From: DAISKN01 sp964553925
GTDB lineage: Bacteria > Acidobacteriota > Vicinamibacteria > Marinacidobacterales > SMYC01
Assembly: GCA_964553925.1 (NCBI GenBank)
Contig: CAZKNR010000381.1
Location: 1-64,000 of the forward strand
Length of the DNA: 64,000 nt
Reading direction: 5' to 3'
The notes below the pieces were generated by a model, which did not search any database, had not been told where the DNA came from, and was given only the letters and a program-made list of their open reading frames with translations. Position 1 is the stretch's first letter, and the number at the start of each line of letters is the position of its first letter. The position numbers and the translations under genes were made by a program. Shown in pieces: positions 37,340 to 46,376 of the stretch.

Positions 37340-39070
37340 GTGATCCAAAAGCGTTGGAGCGGACTCTTTGTCGGCCTGGCTTTCTTGGCTGGCTCGGCTG
37401 GCTGTCGGCCGAGTGTTCCACCCACGAAGGACGCGATTCTCCGCGTCGCCATCCACACCGAGCCTCAGACCTGGAATCAGCTTCTGGCCTCGGATCGGGT
37501 GTCGTACATGATCGCCGATCAGCTGCACGAACCGCTCATCAGGCTCAACCCCGAGACCCAGGAGATGGAGCCGGCGCTCGCGGAGTCGTGGGAGTTCTCC
37601 GAGGACGGGACGAGGCTCGTCTTTCACTTGAGGAAAGGGGTGTGCTTCTCCGACGGCGACCCGTTCGGCGCCGAGGACGTGGCATTCACTTTCGAGGCAC
37701 TCTACGAGAGTTCGACCGGGAGCCCGCTCGTTGCTTCGGCGCAGATCGACGGAAAGCCTTTCGGCGTCGAGGTCGTCGACGAGACCACCGTGGCCTTCAC
37801 CCTTCCCCGGAGGACGTCAACCGTCGAGCGCGTCTTCGACAGCCTCGCCATTCTTCCATCGCACCTCCTGGAAGAGAGCCTGAGGCGGCGTACTCTTGCG
37901 GCCGATACCGGTCTCGGAGCGGAAGTCTGGAGCATCGTCGGGCTCGGTCCTTTCGTCCTCGCCGAGCACGTCCCGGGAGAGAGAATCGTCCTCGAGAGGA
38001 ATCCCCACTACTTTCGGGCCGGGGACGAGGGCGGGCGAATCCCGCGGCTTTCGCGACTGGTTTTCGAGGTCGTACCCGATGAGAACGCGCGGCTCCTTCG
38101 TTTCCGCTCGGGCGAGCTCGACCTCCTGGATCTCCTTACGCCCGACGCTTTCGAGATGCTTCGCGACGAAGGGAGCCTCGATCGCGAGCTCCTCGATCTC
38201 GGGCCCGGCCTCCTCTCCGAGAGGCTCTGGTTCAATCTCGGCCCGGAGGCACCCATCGACGAGCAAAAGCGGCGGTGGTTCAGGGACGTGCGTTTCCGGC
38301 GAGCGGTTTCGCTCGCGCTCGACCGCCGGGGGATGGCGAGGGTGGTATTTTCCGGCCTCGCGACCCCCGCCGCGGGACCGGTCTCGCCCGCGAATTCTTT
38401 CTGGCACGACGAGTCCCTGCCGGAAGCGGCCTACGATCCCGCGTCGGCCAGAACGCTTCTGGCCGAGGCCGGTTTCTCGTGGGACGACGAAGGGCGTCTT
38501 CGGGATGGAGAGGGCCGCGAGGTGAGCTTCACGGTATTGACCACCGCCGGAAATGAATCGCACGCACGCCTTGGCGCCTTTATCCAGGAGGACCTGGCGA
38601 GGATCGGGATCCATGCTCCGACTTCGGTCATCGAAGCCTCGAGCCTTCTCGTGCGAATCACGGGAAGGCTCGACTACGACGCCTGTCTTTTGGGGATCAC
38701 CCAGACCGACCCCGACCCTTCGGCGGAAATGGGGCTGTGGCTGAGCTACGCCCCGCTCCACCTCTGGAACCCGCAGCAGAAGACGCCCGCGACTGCATGG
38801 GAGGCGCGCATCGACGAGCTCATGGTGCGCCAGATGGGTGAGCTGGATTTGGATGCACGGCAGAGAACGTATTTCGAGGTGCAGCGCATCGTCAACGAGC
38901 AGCTTCCTGTCCTGGATCTCGTAGTGCCGCATGCGCTTCTCGGGGCGCGCCATCGCGTTCTGAACCTGCGCCCGACACCGTTCGCTCATGCCCTCTGGAA
39001 TGGAGAAGAGATTTCTATCGGCGATGGGGGCGAGAAAATAACTAGACGAATTCGTGATTCGCGTCACTGA
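37340..39070 (+). CDS. ABC transporter substrate-binding lipoprotein (oligopeptide/dipeptide, SBP_bac_5)
   Basis: 576 aa from a GTG at 37340. Lipobox FLAGSAGC. Family 5 pattern: LAESWEFSEDGTRLVFHLRK, DVAFTFEAL, DVRFRRAVSLALDR and YDACLLGITQTDPDPS. It captures peptides or similar solutes outside the cytoplasm and hands them to the permease pair encoded 6.3 kb downstream (45399 and 46373). The separation by unrelated genes suggests an insertion. No ATPase subunits are in the window. Confidence 0.9.
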   Translation: MIQKRWSGLFVGLAFLAGSAGCRPSVPPTKDAILRVAIHTEPQTWNQLLASDRVSYMIADQLHEPLIRLNPETQEMEPALAESWEFSEDGTRLVFHLRKGVCFSDGDPFGAEDVAFTFEALYESSTGSPLVASAQIDGKPFGVEVVDETTVAFTLPRRTSTVERVFDSLAILPSHLLEESLRRRTLAADTGLGAEVWSIVGLGPFVLAEHVPGERIVLERNPHYFRAGDEGGRIPRLSRLVFEVVPDENARLLRFRSGELDLLDLLTPDAFEMLRDEGSLDRELLDLGPGLLSERLWFNLGPEAPIDEQKRRWFRDVRFRRAVSLALDRRGMARVVFSGLATPAAGPVSPANSFWHDESLPEAAYDPASARTLLAEAGFSWDDEGRLRDGEGREVSFTVLTTAGNESHARLGAFIQEDLARIGIHAPTSVIEASSLLVRITGRLDYDACLLGITQTDPDPSAEMGLWLSYAPLHLWNPQQKTPATAWEARIDELMVRQMGELDLDARQRTYFEVQRIVNEQLPVLDLVVPHALLGARHRVLNLRPTPFAHALWNGEEISIGDGGEKITRRIRDSRH

Positions 39071-39482
39071 AATGGGGGAACAAGGGGAGTAGTTTCCTTA
39101 TCGGAAATTCAAAATATACCGCCAGCTCAGGCTGGCAAGGAGGTGACCTCGGGATAAGCCGACGAGGGGACGGTCCAGAAGCAGAGCGAGCTTCGCGGGA
39201 TTCGGACTATATTTCAGCATCATTTCCTTTCATGATCGCCCGCCCTGCCCGAGGACGAAGAGTCCCAAGCCATTCCAGCATCCCACAATAGATTTCTGCA
39301 GTTCCGGTCGAAACGGAAGCCTGGCTGCGCCATGAACGGCGGTGCGAGGTTCCGTTGGAAAGGAGGAGCCAATGCGAGGCATTCTTTGGGTCTAGGAGTT
39401 TCGTTTCGAAGATACGTGAATTAGTTCATTCGAAATAACGTTCGTGATTCATTGATAATTTCATTCATTGAAGGAGTCGACC
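39071..39482 (+). other. AT-rich non-coding leader region of the YcaO-TfuA operon
   Basis: 412 bp without a supported gene. It contains a 6-bp hairpin GCCAGC-TCAG-GCTGGC (39121-39136) after the binding-protein gene, and a seven-codon ORF with a strong SD (AGGAGG 39361, ATG 39372, TAG 39393-39395). Near its end an AT-rich block carries GATAAT (39454-39459) as a possible -10 and two ATTCATTGA direct repeats. Its base composition is clearly below that of the core genes. Confidence 0.5.
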
Positions 39483-39584
39483 GTGGAAAATCAGAAGCCC
39501 GTTCAGCCCGTACAGGAAGTCGTGGAGCTCGAAATCGAGGAGCTCGAAGAGCGTGTAGCGCCTGGAATCATCATCGGTCTATAA
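39483..39584 (+). CDS. Candidate RiPP precursor peptide, 33 aa, lacking Cys/Ser/Thr
   Basis: GTG 39483 with AAGGAG at 39471-39476 (6-nt spacing), stop TAA 39582-39584. Residues 1-24 are polar and acidic, with nine Glu and a helical ELEIEELEER stretch at 15-24, as in recognition helices of RiPP leaders. Residues 25-33 read VAPGIIIGL, a short hydrophobic core-like end with two Gly. There is no Cys, Ser or Thr anywhere, so YcaO azoline chemistry is impossible on it; thioamide or amidine formation on the backbone would be possible. It lies 56 nt before ycaO on the same strand. No similarity search was possible; it might also be a regulatory leader peptide. Confidence 0.7.
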   Translation: MENQKPVQPVQEVVELEIEELEERVAPGIIIGL

Positions 39585-39640
39585 GTCCTCGGCTGTGATT
39601 TTGAATCCCACCTCTTTATGAATTCCTCCCCTTAGAGGAC

Positions 39641-40948
39641 ATGGAGACCCTGGGGAGGGGTCTCCTTGTTTCCTCCCCCCGTTCGGTAGTGGGCACGCCT
39701 CTCTTCTTCGAGCAACTCCGGGAGTCGCGACTCCGGAAGAGTTATCGGTATGGCACCGAGCGGATCTGTTCTCCCGAGGAGACCTGGGAGCGCGTGCGCC
39801 CTTTGTTGCCGGCCTTTGGAATCACGAGAGTTTCCGACCTTACGTGGCTCGACTGTATCGGCGTTCCGGTGTTCGCCGCGATTCGTCCCAATAGCCGGAC
39901 CATTACCCAATCCAATGGCAAGGGACTGACGTCCATGCAAGCCAGGGTCTCCGCCGTCATGGAGGGGATTGAAGTCTGGCATGCGGAAGAATTGCCCGGT
40001 AGCGATCGAATCGCCTCCATCAGCGAGATGAACCGAAACGGTTTGCTGACCTACGATCCGTATCAGCTCTCACTGAGGCCCGATAGCTTTTTATGCGATC
40101 AAATTCCCATCGAGTGGATTCGCTGCGAAGACCTCACGAACGAAACCACGACCTACCTGCCTCGAGAGCTGGTGAATCTCGATTTCTGTGTGGAACAGCG
40201 AGCCAGCTTTCCGTGCTTTACCGCTACCAGTAATGGCTTGGCCAGCGGCAATAGCCACCTGGAGGCGGCACTGCACGGCTTGAGCGAAGTCATCGAGCGC
40301 GATGCGATAACGCAGTATGCGATTTACGTAAGCAAAGGACCGCGGCGCCTGGTGGCGCCAGAAACGATAACTTCCCGACTGTGCAAAGAGTTAATCGAGA
40401 GGTGCCGGCGGGCGGGAGCCAAGGTCTACGTCGAGGACATAAGCTCGGAGTTCGGCCTGCCGGTGTTTCAGGCGAGCGTTTCACTCGACGATCCCTATGG
40501 GCTGCTGTCAGGCTACGGATGCCATCCAAGCCGCGAGACCGCGCTTCTGCGTGCGCTAACCGAGGTGTTGCAGGAGCGGCCGACTCTCATCTCGGCCGCC
40601 CGCGATGACATACACGCCTCCTCATACTGCATGCCTCGGCGATCGCTCACCGAACAAAGCCTCGCTCAACAATTGGCCGAGCGTAACGGCCTGATTGACT
40701 ACGAAAGCGTAGCCAACCTCGAGAACGATTACATCGAGCGCGACTTGCAAACGATCGTTGCCACTCTCAAAGAGAAACTGGACACTTCGGTGCTGTTGGC
40801 GGATCTGACGAGACACGACTATGCAATTCCGGTAGTTAAAATCGTAGTACCGAAGATGCAGATCCCCGCACACACCCTCGCGGCGATACGTACCGGCAGG
40901 TCACCCTCGAGCGCAATCGGGAATCCCGGCTCCGAGGACGGGCGCTGA
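39641..40948 (+). CDS. YcaO-domain ATP-dependent peptide-backbone modifying enzyme
   Basis: 435 aa from ATG 39641; GTG 39689 is an alternative that would leave the upstream hairpin untranslated. YcaO motifs: SPEETWERV with FGITRVSDLTWLDCIGVPV (about 44-77), the nucleotide-binding SNGKG (91-95) and AVMEGIE (105-111), NSHLEAALHGLSEVIERDA (204-222) with the ExxER Mg/ATP ligands, and a conserved PVVKIVVPKM near the end. It phosphorylates a backbone amide oxygen. The C-terminus lacks the PxPxP typical of azoline cyclodehydratases. The next gene, TfuA, points to sulfur insertion (thioamide). Two bases separate the genes. GC is lower than in the flanking transporter genes. Confidence 0.93.
   Translation: METLGRGLLVSSPRSVVGTPLFFEQLRESRLRKSYRYGTERICSPEETWERVRPLLPAFGITRVSDLTWLDCIGVPVFAAIRPNSRTITQSNGKGLTSMQARVSAVMEGIEVWHAEELPGSDRIASISEMNRNGLLTYDPYQLSLRPDSFLCDQIPIEWIRCEDLTNETTTYLPRELVNLDFCVEQRASFPCFTATSNGLASGNSHLEAALHGLSEVIERDAITQYAIYVSKGPRRLVAPETITSRLCKELIERCRRAGAKVYVEDISSEFGLPVFQASVSLDDPYGLLSGYGCHPSRETALLRALTEVLQERPTLISAARDDIHASSYCMPRRSLTEQSLAQQLAERNGLIDYESVANLENDYIERDLQTIVATLKEKLDTSVLLADLTRHDYAIPVVKIVVPKMQIPAHTLAAIRTGRSPSSAIGNPGSEDGR
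39643..39665 (+). terminator. Attenuator-like hairpin between precursor gene and ycaO
   Basis: Perfect 8-bp stem GGAGACCC (39643-39650) / GGGTCTCC (39658-39665), 7-nt loop, followed by TTGTTT. A leaky terminator here would give more peptide than enzyme mRNA, as is common in RiPP operons. It overlaps the first codons of the longest ycaO frame. Confidence 0.55.
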
Positions 40949-40950
40949 CG

Positions 40951-42648
40951 ATGCGGGTACATGTCTATACCGGACCGACGCTGCCGCACGAAGCGGGAAG
41001 GGCGCTTTTGGACGCTCACTTCTTGCCGCCCATCAAGCATGGCGACGTCCTTGACGCCCTCAGTGAGGGAGTTGAGTGCGTGGCGATCATTGACGGCTAC
41101 TACGAGACCGTGGCCTCGGTTCGCCATAAGGAAATCCTTCAAGCGCTCCAGAAGGGTGTGCGGGTATTGGGGAGCTCGAGCTTTGGCGCGCTCCGGGCCG
41201 CGGAGCTCAACCTGTTCGGGATGGAAGGCGTCGGCGAAATCTATCGGATGTACGCGAGCGGCGAGATCGAGGCCGACGACGAAGTTGCCGTGAAGCATGC
41301 GCCGGAAACCGAGGGGTACAAGATGCTGAGCGTGCCGCTCGTCGACCTGCGCCATAACCTTCGGCGGGCGACCGAGGCCGGCGTCGTCCCGCGTTCGGCG
41401 GCCGATGTCATTGTCGACTGCGCTCGAGAGATGTATTTTGGCGAGCGTACCTTGAGAAGGATTTTCGCTCGCGCAGAAGAGCGCTCCGTCGAGAGGGATC
41501 TGATGGAAAGTTGCCAGAGCTACTTTCACCACCATTGGCACGACCTCAAGCGGGCCGATTCCGAGCTCTTGTTGAAGACCATCGCCGCACGGATGAGCGA
41601 CCGTGAGCCCTGGCCCGTTCTCGAGCGTCCCCGCATCCATCGCACGAGTTTGCTGTATCGGTGGAACGTGGAACAGGCAAGGGTTCCGACCAGGATCGGC
41701 TTCATCCGAGAGCAAGAGGCACTGGCTCAATTGAAGTTTTCGACCGAGGAGTACCCGCGGGTTCGGCAACTGGCGAATGAGGCCTGCTGGCTTCGAGATT
41801 ACGCCCAGCGACTCGACCTCACGCCTTCCGATGAGGAGCTCGACCTCCGCCGCCAGGAGTTTCGAGACCGTGAACGGATCGTATGCCCTGCGGATGAGAA
41901 GGAATGGCTGTCTGAGCGTGCGCTGACCGCAGAGCAAGTGGCTGACCTGCTCGAGACGGAGGCGTGCATTATGAAGTTGGGCACGCCTTCGGGTGGCGAA
42001 AGAACGCCGCGCTCCCAACTGCTGCTTGACTATGCGCGGCTCTGCGAGCTTTCGGCTTCTCCAGCGGAGGTCGAAAGCGAGTGGCAAAGATTCTGGCCTG
42101 AATTCAAACTCCGCGGGTTGGACGCGGTTCAACTCTTGACTACGCGAGTCGAAGTAAATCTGGCCGAGTTACCAATCCATGAGCCTGATCCCGTGCCGGA
42201 GCGTGGGGCATGGTGTCGAGAGCGAAAAATCGCGCCCGAGCAACTGACAGCGCGACTAAGCGAACGCGCGCTGCTGCGCCGGCTTGCTTCAAACTTCTAT
42301 ATCCGGCCGGCGGTGATATACCGCGAGCAGCTCGTCGCAAGGCTCAAGGTGTCTCGCAGTTTCCATAGAGCGCTGGATCGACTCGTCTCGATTTACGAAC
42401 GTATATTGCAGAGCGGCGTGAGCACTACGTGGCATCCGCAGTGGAAGGTTTTCGTTCAACCGGATACCCGCCGGATCATGGATTGGTTTTGTAACGAGCA
42501 CGGGATCCAGCCAAAGCGCGCTCGCAGCTACATCCAGTGGAAAGGATTCGATGAGCTCGTCGAGTTTCTAAGTATCGCTCAGTTGAACTATATCGACGCC
42601 ACCCAATCTCGAGCGACCGACCGACAAAACAGGAACGTTAATACCTGA
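40951..42648 (+). CDS. TfuA-domain protein, long form
   Basis: 565 aa. The TfuA core covers about residues 2-165: VYTGPTLP, IKHGDVLDAL, IIDGYYETVASVRHKEIL, VLGSSSFGALRAAEL, GMEGVGEIYRMY and APETEGYKMLSVPLVDLR. In known pairs TfuA works with YcaO to place sulfur in the peptide backbone. The remaining 400 residues are helical and charged, with repeated patterns like FRDRERI...EWLSERALTAEQVADLLE and WCRERKIAPEQLTARLSE, and no recognised catalytic motif; they could bind substrate or the YcaO. The start is 2 nt after the ycaO stop. Confidence 0.88.
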   Translation: MRVHVYTGPTLPHEAGRALLDAHFLPPIKHGDVLDALSEGVECVAIIDGYYETVASVRHKEILQALQKGVRVLGSSSFGALRAAELNLFGMEGVGEIYRMYASGEIEADDEVAVKHAPETEGYKMLSVPLVDLRHNLRRATEAGVVPRSAADVIVDCAREMYFGERTLRRIFARAEERSVERDLMESCQSYFHHHWHDLKRADSELLLKTIAARMSDREPWPVLERPRIHRTSLLYRWNVEQARVPTRIGFIREQEALAQLKFSTEEYPRVRQLANEACWLRDYAQRLDLTPSDEELDLRRQEFRDRERIVCPADEKEWLSERALTAEQVADLLETEACIMKLGTPSGGERTPRSQLLLDYARLCELSASPAEVESEWQRFWPEFKLRGLDAVQLLTTRVEVNLAELPIHEPDPVPERGAWCRERKIAPEQLTARLSERALLRRLASNFYIRPAVIYREQLVARLKVSRSFHRALDRLVSIYERILQSGVSTTWHPQWKVFVQPDTRRIMDWFCNEHGIQPKRARSYIQWKGFDELVEFLSIAQLNYIDATQSRATDRQNRNVNT

Positions 42649-42864
42649 TTACTCTGTAATTTCCATGGTCACCGTGATACTTGAAACCGATACCTTCGTA
42701 GAAAGCTCACTCGATTATCAAGCACAGACGTATTGATCCGCCGGAGTCGTTTATGGTACCGTCCCTTCGACTTCGGAAGGGTTGCGCTTCACTCTCGGAC
42801 TCTTACGTTCAACTTTTTAAATCCCTAGGCGCTCTGCCTAACAACCCGAGGTGCCGGAGTCAAG

Positions 42865-45369
42865 ATGGACTGGCGTCGTTGGCCAGCCAGCGTCAAGATT
42901 TACGTATCCGCGGTCGTCGGGGTAGGGGTATCTGTCTACGGATGGGCCCTCTACCAGTCGACAGTGACCGCGGTCGCGTATCCTGCCGACAAGCTCGTCA
43001 GCTTGCTCGGGGTTCTCTTCGTCGCTGGCTTGAGTGCGCGCTGGGTGGTGCGGATTCCACGCACCACCAACTGGATCACCGTCGCCGACTGCCTGATCAT
43101 CAGCATCGTCATGATCTACGGCCTCGCGCCCGGGATCGTGGCCGCCGGTTTTTTCCACACGGTGAGCTACTGGTTCGCGGTCGAGCGCGAGCCCCAGGAG
43201 CATCTTGGAGTGAAGCTCGTGTGGAGCCGTCTCCGGGCGCTATTCAACCTCTCTTTGAGCGCCCTTCACGCCCTCGCCTACGGCGCCGTCTTCGACGCGG
43301 TAAAGCCGGCGGACCCGATCACCGCGCCCGAAATCGTCCTGCCGGTGCTTCTCCTGGGCCTGACCTATTTTTTCGTGAACGCCCTTGGGATCCACGTCGC
43401 CCAGGCGCTCTGGGGGCAGGCGGGCTTCTGGGAGCTGTGGCGCCAGGACTTCCCGCTCCTGCCGATCTACTTCGTCGCCTCCGCCTGCGGCGCCGCCATC
43501 GTCTACCTCTTTCATGAGTTGGTTGGACCGGGGGCATTTGCCCTCGCGCTCCCCTTCTGGATCGTCGCCTATTACGCGCACCGTTTCTACAAGGAGAAGT
43601 ACGAGGAGCTCTCGAAGGTCCACCGGCAAACGCTCGAGGCCTTCGCGTTCTGCATCGACGCCATGGAGCTCCATACCGACTTCAAACACGACACCCACAC
43701 CCACATCCAGAGGACCCAGGTCCTGACCCTCGGCCTCGCCCGGGCGCTGAACGTCGACGAAAAGACCTATGAGGGTCTCCGCTACGCAGCGGTGCTGCAC
43801 GACGTAGGCAAGATCTCCATCCCGTCTTATATCCTTCACAAACCGACTCGGCTCACCGAGCGCGAGTTCCAGAAGATGAGCACTCACCCGGCGGTGGGCG
43901 CGCAGATCCTCTCCTCGATCGATTTTCCGTTCCCCGTGGTGGCGATCGTCAAGCACCATCACGAGAACTGGGATGGCAGCGGCTACCCCGACGGCCTGCG
44001 GGGCGAGGAGATCCCGCTCGGCTCCCGCCTCCTCGCCCTCGCGGACTGCTACGAGGCGCTGACCGCGCGCCGGGTCTACCGGCGCTCTCTCTCCCGGGAC
44101 GCGGCGGTCGCGATCATGAAACGGGAGTCGCACAAGTTCGACCCCCGCATTTTTCGCAGGTTCCTCGAGGTTATTGCCGACCTGGAAGCGGAGCTGAACT
44201 CCATCGAAGTGCGCTCGCTGACCGACCCCAAGGAGCACACCGACCGCGCCCGAGACCGCGACATCGTGGGTCAGCCGAAGTCGGCGACGCTCTCGAGCGC
44301 GATCTCCGAGCCGCAGCAGGAGATCTTCACGCTCTTCGAGATCTTTCAGAACATCGGCAACTCCCTCTCGAAGACCGACACCCTCACCATCCTCGCCTCG
44401 AAGCTCGAAAAGATCGTTCCCTTCACCACCCTCGTCATCTACCTGGTCGACGACAGATCGGGCGAGCTTCGCCCGGCGCACGTCGGCGGGGTACACAAGG
44501 AGCTCTTCACCGATCTCACCATCGAGATCGGCACCCGGCTCGCCGGATGGGTTGCCGCCAACAACCGGTTTCTCTACAACGTCCATCCCGGTCCCGACAC
44601 CATGACCCTTCCCCCGGAGGTGCGGGGCCTTTACGGGAACTCGCTTCTGGCACCCCTGGTCCACGAGGAGCGGCCGATCGGAACCATCGCTCTGTATGTC
44701 GCCGGGGACGAAAAGTACACCGACGACCATATTCGTCTCATGGAGATCGTGAGCAACCGGGCCTCGATCGCGCTCTTCAACGCGATTCGATTCGAGGAGA
44801 CCCAGGAGGACGCCTTCACCGACCGGCTCACCGGGCTTCCCAACTCGCGGTTCCTCTACATCTTCTTCGAGCAGACGCTTTCCGAGGCCAAGCGCTACGG
44901 CGAGCCATTGACCGTCATCGAGCTGGACCTCGACGACTTCAAGAGCGTCAACGACCGGCACGGACATCACACCGGCGATCGTTTCCTGAAGGAGGTGGGA
45001 CGTATCCTGAAAGAGCAGATGCGCGACTCCGACGTGCTGGTGCGCTACGCCGGTGACGAGTTCATCGCCGTGCTCCCTAAGACCTCGTACGAGCAGGCGC
45101 GCCAGTTCTCCTACCGCCTCCAGGACGCCGTGGAGGCCAAGGTGCTCGACGTCGGCGTCGGGCCGCTCAAAGTCGGAATCTCGCTGGGGCTCGCCTCCTA
45201 CCCGGCTGCGGGAAAGGATCTGGAGTCGCTGCTCATGGCCGCGGACAAGAACATGTACGAGGACAAAGCTCGAAGGCGAGGCCGCAAGCGCGGGGTCGAT
45301 GCCGCCGCCGACAGCTTCCAGCCCAGCTTGTTCGAGAAGGAAGAGCTCCAGGGCCAGCCTCCGGGCTGA
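42865..45369 (+). CDS. Membrane HD-GYP + GAF + GGDEF signalling protein
   Basis: 834 aa. Residues about 1-245 carry seven or so membrane segments. Then HD-GYP (HDVGK; HHHENWDGSGYPDGLRG), a GAF domain (about 500-640; LEKIVPFTTLVIYLVDD) and a GGDEF domain (DRLTGLPNSRFLYIFF; active site as AGDEF in VRYAGDEFIAVLP). HD-GYP degrades and GGDEF makes c-di-GMP, so opposing activities are combined; the signature AGDEF is compatible with activity. The 216 bp before it hold no supported gene, only a weak hairpin around CCCTTCG...CGGAAGGG. Confidence 0.93.
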   Translation: MDWRRWPASVKIYVSAVVGVGVSVYGWALYQSTVTAVAYPADKLVSLLGVLFVAGLSARWVVRIPRTTNWITVADCLIISIVMIYGLAPGIVAAGFFHTVSYWFAVEREPQEHLGVKLVWSRLRALFNLSLSALHALAYGAVFDAVKPADPITAPEIVLPVLLLGLTYFFVNALGIHVAQALWGQAGFWELWRQDFPLLPIYFVASACGAAIVYLFHELVGPGAFALALPFWIVAYYAHRFYKEKYEELSKVHRQTLEAFAFCIDAMELHTDFKHDTHTHIQRTQVLTLGLARALNVDEKTYEGLRYAAVLHDVGKISIPSYILHKPTRLTEREFQKMSTHPAVGAQILSSIDFPFPVVAIVKHHHENWDGSGYPDGLRGEEIPLGSRLLALADCYEALTARRVYRRSLSRDAAVAIMKRESHKFDPRIFRRFLEVIADLEAELNSIEVRSLTDPKEHTDRARDRDIVGQPKSATLSSAISEPQQEIFTLFEIFQNIGNSLSKTDTLTILASKLEKIVPFTTLVIYLVDDRSGELRPAHVGGVHKELFTDLTIEIGTRLAGWVAANNRFLYNVHPGPDTMTLPPEVRGLYGNSLLAPLVHEERPIGTIALYVAGDEKYTDDHIRLMEIVSNRASIALFNAIRFEETQEDAFTDRLTGLPNSRFLYIFFEQTLSEAKRYGEPLTVIELDLDDFKSVNDRHGHHTGDRFLKEVGRILKEQMRDSDVLVRYAGDEFIAVLPKTSYEQARQFSYRLQDAVEAKVLDVGVGPLKVGISLGLASYPAAGKDLESLLMAADKNMYEDKARRRGRKRGVDAAADSFQPSLFEKEELQGQPPG

Positions 45370-45398
45370 CGCCAGCGAGCACCGTTGTCCGGTAACGC

Positions 45399-46376
45399 AT
45401 GGGCCGCGTCGTCTTCGCCCGCCTCGCTTCGGCCGTTCCGCTCCTGGTTTTGACGACGCTTCTTTCGTTCCTTTTGATCCACTGGGCCCCCGGCTCGTTT
45501 CTCGATCAGCTCCGGTTCCAACCGGGAATTCCGGAGAGCGTCATCGACCGAATGGAGGAGCGCTACGGCCTCGACCGGCCGTGGCACCTTCAGTACTCCT
45601 CGTGGCTATTCGCCGCGGCCCGCGGAGACTTCGGGCTCTCGCTCCGTTTTCAGAGACCGGTCGCGGAGCTCCTGAGGCAAAGCCTTCCCCGAACGCTAGC
45701 GCTCGCCACTTTCGCCCTTCTTTTGTCCGCCTTCGGCGGCACGGCCCTCGGGCTTCTCTCCGTGCGAAAGCTCGAAGGCGTCTGGGATCGCATCTCCTGC
45801 CGCGCGGCCCTCGCCCTCGTCTCCGTGCATCCGGTCATCCTCGCCATCCTCGGCTTGAGCTTCGCCGCGTGGACGGAGTCGCTTCCGCTCGGAGGCGGCT
45901 CGAGTCTCGGTGCTTCGGCGCTCCCCTTTTGGGAACGAGGAGCCGACTATTTGAGACACCTCGCTCTTCCCCTGAGTGTTCTGGTCCTCGTGATGCTCCC
46001 CGGGTTCTTCCTGCAGGCGCGGGGCGTGATGGCGGAAGTGCTTCCCTCGCCGTTCGTCGCCTTCGGCCGGGCGCAAGGCCTGCCGGAGCGCACGCTCGTT
46101 CTCCGCCATCTCCTGCCTCTGACCCTCGCTCCTCTCGTGAGCTACACCTCGAGCTCCCTCTCGCGCCTCTTGAACGGAGCGTTTCTGGTGGAGGTGATCA
46201 CGGGATGGCCGGGGATGGGGAGGCTCGCGCTCACGGCGCTTCGCGAGCGCGATTCTTTTCTTCTTCTGGGGACGCTGGTGGTCGCCAGTGTCCTTCTCGC
46301 TCTCGGAAACCTGGCGGCGGACCTGCTGCTCGCGGAAGCTGACCCCCGCATCCGTCTCGAGGAGGCTCCGGCATGA
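45399..46376 (+). CDS. ABC transporter permease, DppB/OppB family
   Basis: 325 aa, six membrane segments (LASAVPLLVLTTLLSFLLIH at the N-terminus; LALGNLAADLLL at the C-terminus). The EAA-type loop near GRAQGLPERTLVLRHLLPL is the ATPase contact. Forms a heteromer with the next protein. Start 29 nt after the HD-GYP stop; overlaps the DppC-type gene by 4 nt. Confidence 0.92.
   Translation: MGRVVFARLASAVPLLVLTTLLSFLLIHWAPGSFLDQLRFQPGIPESVIDRMEERYGLDRPWHLQYSSWLFAAARGDFGLSLRFQRPVAELLRQSLPRTLALATFALLLSAFGGTALGLLSVRKLEGVWDRISCRAALALVSVHPVILAILGLSFAAWTESLPLGGGSSLGASALPFWERGADYLRHLALPLSVLVLVMLPGFFLQARGVMAEVLPSPFVAFGRAQGLPERTLVLRHLLPLTLAPLVSYTSSSLSRLLNGAFLVEVITGWPGMGRLALTALRERDSFLLLGTLVVASVLLALGNLAADLLLAEADPRIRLEEAPA

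Noticed and set aside
42665..42736. 23-codon ORF after tfuA as a possible second precursor
   Set aside because: No ribosome-binding site, composition (Ser, Thr, Asp-rich) unlike the first peptide, no leader-like helix.
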